Assembly (NCBI RefSeq): GCF_943734655.1
Contig: NC_071354.1
Location: 77,475,838 to 77,539,837 of the forward strand
DNA length: 64,000 nucleotides
Direction of reading: 5' to 3'
Source: Sabethes cyaneus
Lineage: Eukaryota; Arthropoda; Insecta; Diptera; Culicidae
Below, one piece after another: positions 60,444-64,000 of the stretch (within the stretch, counting starts at the first letter, position 1; every line of letters begins with the position of its first letter). The notes beneath the pieces are model-generated. The model was not told where the DNA came from, ran no database searches, and worked only from the letters and a program-made list of their open reading frames with translations. The position numbers were made by a program, and so were the translations under genes.

Positions 60444-63400
60444 CAACGTCCTCAGTCTGAAAAACACAATCAACAGGACAATCAGTTCTTCCCTGCAACG
60501 TGTCGACAGCAAACAGAGCTCTTGCGATGTTCCTTCGTATCTGTAGTGTCTCCAAGTGTATTAATCGGCATCGACTTTCATAACACGGCAACTGGAAAGG
60601 ATTGCGCCATGGTAGACGACGGAGAGCGAAACGTAAGAAGCGGCGTTGAACTGATTCAATCCTTTGCATCCCGTTTTGGTAATATGGATGTCAGACAACG
60701 GAACCGTACTCAAGAGTAGAACGGACGAGTGCACGGTATAATGCCTTGAGGCAATATAAGTCAGTGAAGCTCTTAGCGATGCGGAAGAGGAATCCTAATG
60801 TTCTGGATGCCTTGTCTACAATGTAAGAAATATGCCGTTTAAACGATAGCTGGCTATCTAAAATAATGCCGAGATCCTTTACCTGGTCGATTGGATTTCT
60901 GTACCGCGTAGCTTGCAATTAAAAATGACCGGTTCTTTGATACGGGCAACAGAAATAATGGAACACTTCTCAGGATTGACGAGCATGCAGTTCAGATTGC
61001 ACCAATTCGTAAAGGTCTCAAGCTCTTGTTGAAGACAAATTGCATCGTTCTTGGAACGTATCTTCAAATACATCTTCGAATCGTCTGCGAAGGATAAACG
61101 AGGACCTCTGAGTACATAGTTGTCATCATTGAAGTACAATAGGAAGATGAACGGTCCCAAATGATTACTCTGTAGGATTCCAGATGAGCCCGGAAACGCA
61201 TTTGATTGAATCAGTTGGCCCCAGCTAGCATTTTTACATGTAGTTAAAAAGTAAAAATCAGCATTACGGACATATATACATGCTAATAAATCGTATTTGA
61301 TGCGCGAAATTGACATATCCGTGGTATTTTGGAGGCGATATACGTGATGAGGAATAAACATACGCATTTCATCGATATAAGTGATTATATACGACAATAT
61401 CCGATTAAGCCCGAACCGCTCCGTACTGCTATACGATTCTGTGCTGAATATCGTATGTATGTCAGCTATTATCATTATATTCGACTGAAAATCAACTTGG
61501 GCGGACTTTATGGAGCTTTAGTTACGATTCCGAGTTTATTACGAGTTATTTACGATAATTTTCGGTTATTGATGTACGATTTGGTGCTAGCTGGGGCGAC
61601 CTACGAGGTACGAACTGAACCAACGCAACATGCTGCCGCTGATACCGAGTCTTTCCAATTTACCAATTTAGTTCGTAGTGGTTGATCTAGCTACGATGAA
61701 TCCATGTTGGTCGTCACTCAAATAATGTTTACAGTGCGACAGCAGCGGAGTCATGACTGCAAGCTCAAACAACTTGGAAATGGCACACAATGATGAAATT
61801 CCTCGGTAGTTGTTGACATCTTTCCGATCCCCTTTTTTGTGCACAGGAAACATTTGGGTGGTTTTCCATGCAAGCGGAAATACCCCGCTTGTGATTGATA
61901 GACCAAACACGAGCCGGAGAGGGATTAACAGGTCTTTAATGTGCTTCTTTAAAAACAAAGACGAAATACCACTTGGGTCGGATTTAGTCGATGATTTCAA
62001 CGTTGATGCGGCTCGAGACAGCATTCACAGTCATTATCGGAACATTGAAAGCAGCTTGGGTAATTTGGTCGTCCGGGATGATTTCATCGCAAAAGGTTCT
62101 GGCGAATTTATCGGCAAAGAGTTGGCAGACATGCTGGGGCTCCGAAGCAACCTGTCCATTGAGGATCAAAGTTGATGGAAGGCCCGATTCCTTGCGCTGA
62201 TCGCTAAGATACTTCCAGAACGTTTTTGGTTTCACCTTCAGATTGCGCTGGATTCTCTGCAGGTGCGCTGGATTCTCTGCACGCGTCGTCTAAAGCATGT
62301 CCGACTGATTCTTTTGTATACAGTGTTAAATATGTTAAATAAAGTATAAATATGTATTGATCACGCAGTGAGCGGGTGCGAAACTTGGAATATATCCTAA
62401 GCGCAACCCTTTTTTCAGTCTTCAACATGCGAAGCTCGCGGGTCAACCAAAGCTTGCTGTTTGACGAATGTACTACCTTGGGTACGTGACGATCGATTGC
62501 GTGCACAATTATGTGCGAAAGAGTCAAGGCGGCGTTGTCGGCATCGTTTCCGTCGAGAACCACTATCAAACCAGTTGATAGTGGCGAAGAATTCGGCAAT
62601 GCTTCGGTGATCAGCATTTCGAAAGTCATACGAAACAGGGGGGATAGTTTCTGTTAGATTCGAGTTGTGATTGCTGAGGGTAAGCATTAGTGGAGGGTGA
62701 TGCCTCACTTGCTTTACAAGTGGCGACGGGTCGAGCGAAACCACTGGAGCAACATCCTGTGCGCTGGTGAAGCAGAGATCCAGACAGCGAATCTCATTGG
62801 TCACGTGGTTGATCTGTCGCAACATGGCAGAACTGTTGCAGTCTAGAAGCCGTAATGCTGCACTGTACACAGTGGAGTGATCGGGAACCGGATGGAGAAA
62901 ACCATCACTGGATGGTTGCCATAAAAGTCCTGGTAGGTTGAAATCTCCGATAATAATGAGCTCGTCGGTAGCTGTTGCCAAATCGATCACTGACATTACC
63001 GACCGGGAGTGAACGTCGATCAGACCTTCGTCTCGTACTCGATCGGGGGGAATATAAATTCCACACAGGAACAACCTGCAGTTAGTGAACTCGATACACA
63101 CATACACTTGATCAATACTGCTCTATTGATCATTCTCGATCAGTTTTGCTGTCAGTCTCTGATTAACCGCGACAAGCACGCCATCGCTCATTAACTTCCG
63201 GTTATTTCTAGGCCCACGGTCGCATCGAAAAACTTCATATTCGGGACCAAACACCTGACACGAGAGAGTTCGAGAGTCAAGCCAGGTTTCGGTTAGTATA
63301 ATGATATCGTAGCAGCCATCAGATGCAGCCAGGAGGTAGTCGTTCACGTCGCAGTTCATCTCTCCAGCGTTTTAGTAGTAGTTGAGCACATCGTCATTGG

Positions 63401-63700
63401 CACCACCGCGTGCAAGGTTCGGCCTTGATAGCATATTGGACAAACTAAAAATTGGAATATCAGGTACCGGAAGATCATTACTTGAGTTGCAAGGGTACTC
63501 GCTTGAGGCTACGGAATGGAAGACTCCCACACCACAACCAACCGCAGGATCGGGACGACTGTGAAGAGCGCAGGCTGCGATTAGTTCGACTGGGTTGGGA
63601 GGGCCGGGAGCTTCCGTGGTGCTGTCCACAGTGCGGCCCGGTTGTAGAGTAGGACGAAGAGGAGGATAGGAAGAGGAGAATAGTACTCTGCAACAAATCC
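60444..63700 (-). pseudogene. LINE-A ORF2, nearly complete but broken, copy D
   Basis: Endonuclease on the minus strand, 63360-62420: MNCDVNDYLLAASDGCYDII, LTETWLD, FLCGIYIPPDRV, IGDFNLPGLLWQ and a stop at about 63125. Linker 62640-62210 (AIDRHVPKVVHSSNSKLW; KPKTFWKYLSDQRKESG). RT: SDPSGISSLFLKKHI (61980), FPVHKKGDRKDVNNYRGIS (61840), DDQHGFIVARSTTTN (61690), a deletion, LERLGISGSMLRWFSSYLVG, a MITE, LGPFIFLLYFND, LSFADDSKMYLKI (61080; FADD catalytic), VKDLGIILDSQLSFKRH (60870), RIESVQRRFLRFALRRLPWR (60650), stopping at 60444. The C-terminus and 3' end are lost at the junction with the RTE-like fragment. An N-terminal extension with stops reaches about 63700. Confidence 0.9.
61218..61596. mobile_element. 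MITE with GCCCCAGCTAGCA ends
   Basis: GCCCCAGCTAGCA at 61218-61230 is matched in inverse at 61584-61596. The interior repeats TACGATT, ATATCGTAT and similar palindromic motifs. It sits in the RT of LINE-A copy D between YLVGR and the SGILQSNHLGP box. I see no clear target duplication (perhaps 3 bp), so the superfamily is open. Confidence 0.6.
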
Positions 63701-63774
63701 TTTCACTGATTACCGCCGAATGTTCAGTCGTATCTTCCTCGTTGGTCTGGATTTGAATACGTTGGACAACCGGA

Positions 63775-64000
63775 CGCGTCCGAGTTGATGTTTAGTCCCC
63801 GGAAGGACTGCACGTCTGCGACATCTGAGAAGTTCTGGTCATAAACCAGAATGTGGTCGATCTGACAACAGGCCTCTTTATTAGGGTGTTTACAGGTGTA
63901 CTTCCGAATGTTCCATCGTGCAAAGTAGGTACTACAGATAGCCATTCCTCTGGCTGTAGCGAAATTGATTAGCCTCAGGTCATTGTCGTTTGTAGTATGA
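63775..64000 (-). pseudogene. RTE-like endonuclease fragment, runs off the window
   Basis: Minus strand: DLRLINFATARGMAICSTYF, CQIDHILVYDQNFSDVADVQ and FRGLNINSD, matching the end of an RTE-like AP endonuclease (QIDH is a conserved box). It stops before the catalytic SDH and abuts LINE-A sequence. The 5' part lies beyond position 64000. Confidence 0.78.

Overview
This is eukaryotic DNA, most likely from a dipteran and probably a culicine mosquito. The only host gene I can name is the 3' part of an insect type-A muscarinic acetylcholine receptor (mAChR-A), read on the + strand through introns of 89 and 228 bp. Almost everything else recognisable is decayed transposable-element (TE) sequence: three groups of non-LTR retrotransposons (LINEs), hAT-like, mariner (DD37D), pogo-like and TTAA-flanked DNA elements, and several MITE or foldback families. 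The species cannot be fixed from the sequence alone.

Layout. 0.6-1.3 kb: TTAA-flanked MITE. 1.7-2.5 kb: a degenerate minisatellite split by a foldback element. 2.7-4.3 kb: a LINE-A remnant (CR1/L2/jockey-like group) carrying a hAT-like insertion and a MITE. 4.5-18 kb: AT-rich DNA with further LINE fragments (7.9, 11.7-13.4, 13.9-14.9 kb) and a 536-bp MITE at 10.6 kb. 18.2-19.4 kb: a truncated foldback element followed by a 135-175 bp tandem repeat. 24.1-27.4 kb: two LINE-A copies head to head around an R1-like fragment. 27.44-30.11 kb: about 2.67 kb of nearly perfect (ATACA)n, starting at the 3' end of one of those LINEs. 30.3-30.9 kb: an intact foldback element. 31.86-33.34 kb: the three last coding exons of mAChR-A. 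The 5' exons (TM1-TM5) are not in the window, so the repeats to the left probably lie in, or upstream of, a very large intron.

36.6-43.5 kb: one RTE-like LINE on the minus strand interrupted by three separate insertions (1.76 kb with a 9-bp duplication; 462 bp with an 8-bp duplication; 1,494 bp with an 8-bp duplication). Removing them joins the coding sequence again. 43.56-44.63 kb: an internally deleted DD37D mariner. 46.0-46.3 kb: an unidentified exon-like ORF. 48.8-56.4 kb: two diverged direct repeats flank an R1-like LINE into which an RTE-clade LINE (11-bp duplication) and a pogo-like element (TA duplication) have inserted, both repairable in frame. 56.4-60 kb: AT-rich DNA with nothing recognised. 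60-64 kb: an RTE-like fragment fused to a nearly full-length but broken LINE-A ORF2 with another MITE inside, and at the right edge an RTE-like endonuclease fragment that leaves the window.

How it fits together: the window reads as a stratified record of insertions next to a neuronal receptor gene. Several LINE copies serve as dated landing sites, because target duplications and restored reading frames show which element came first. I found no intact, evidently active TE, no CRISPR array and no convincing RNA gene.
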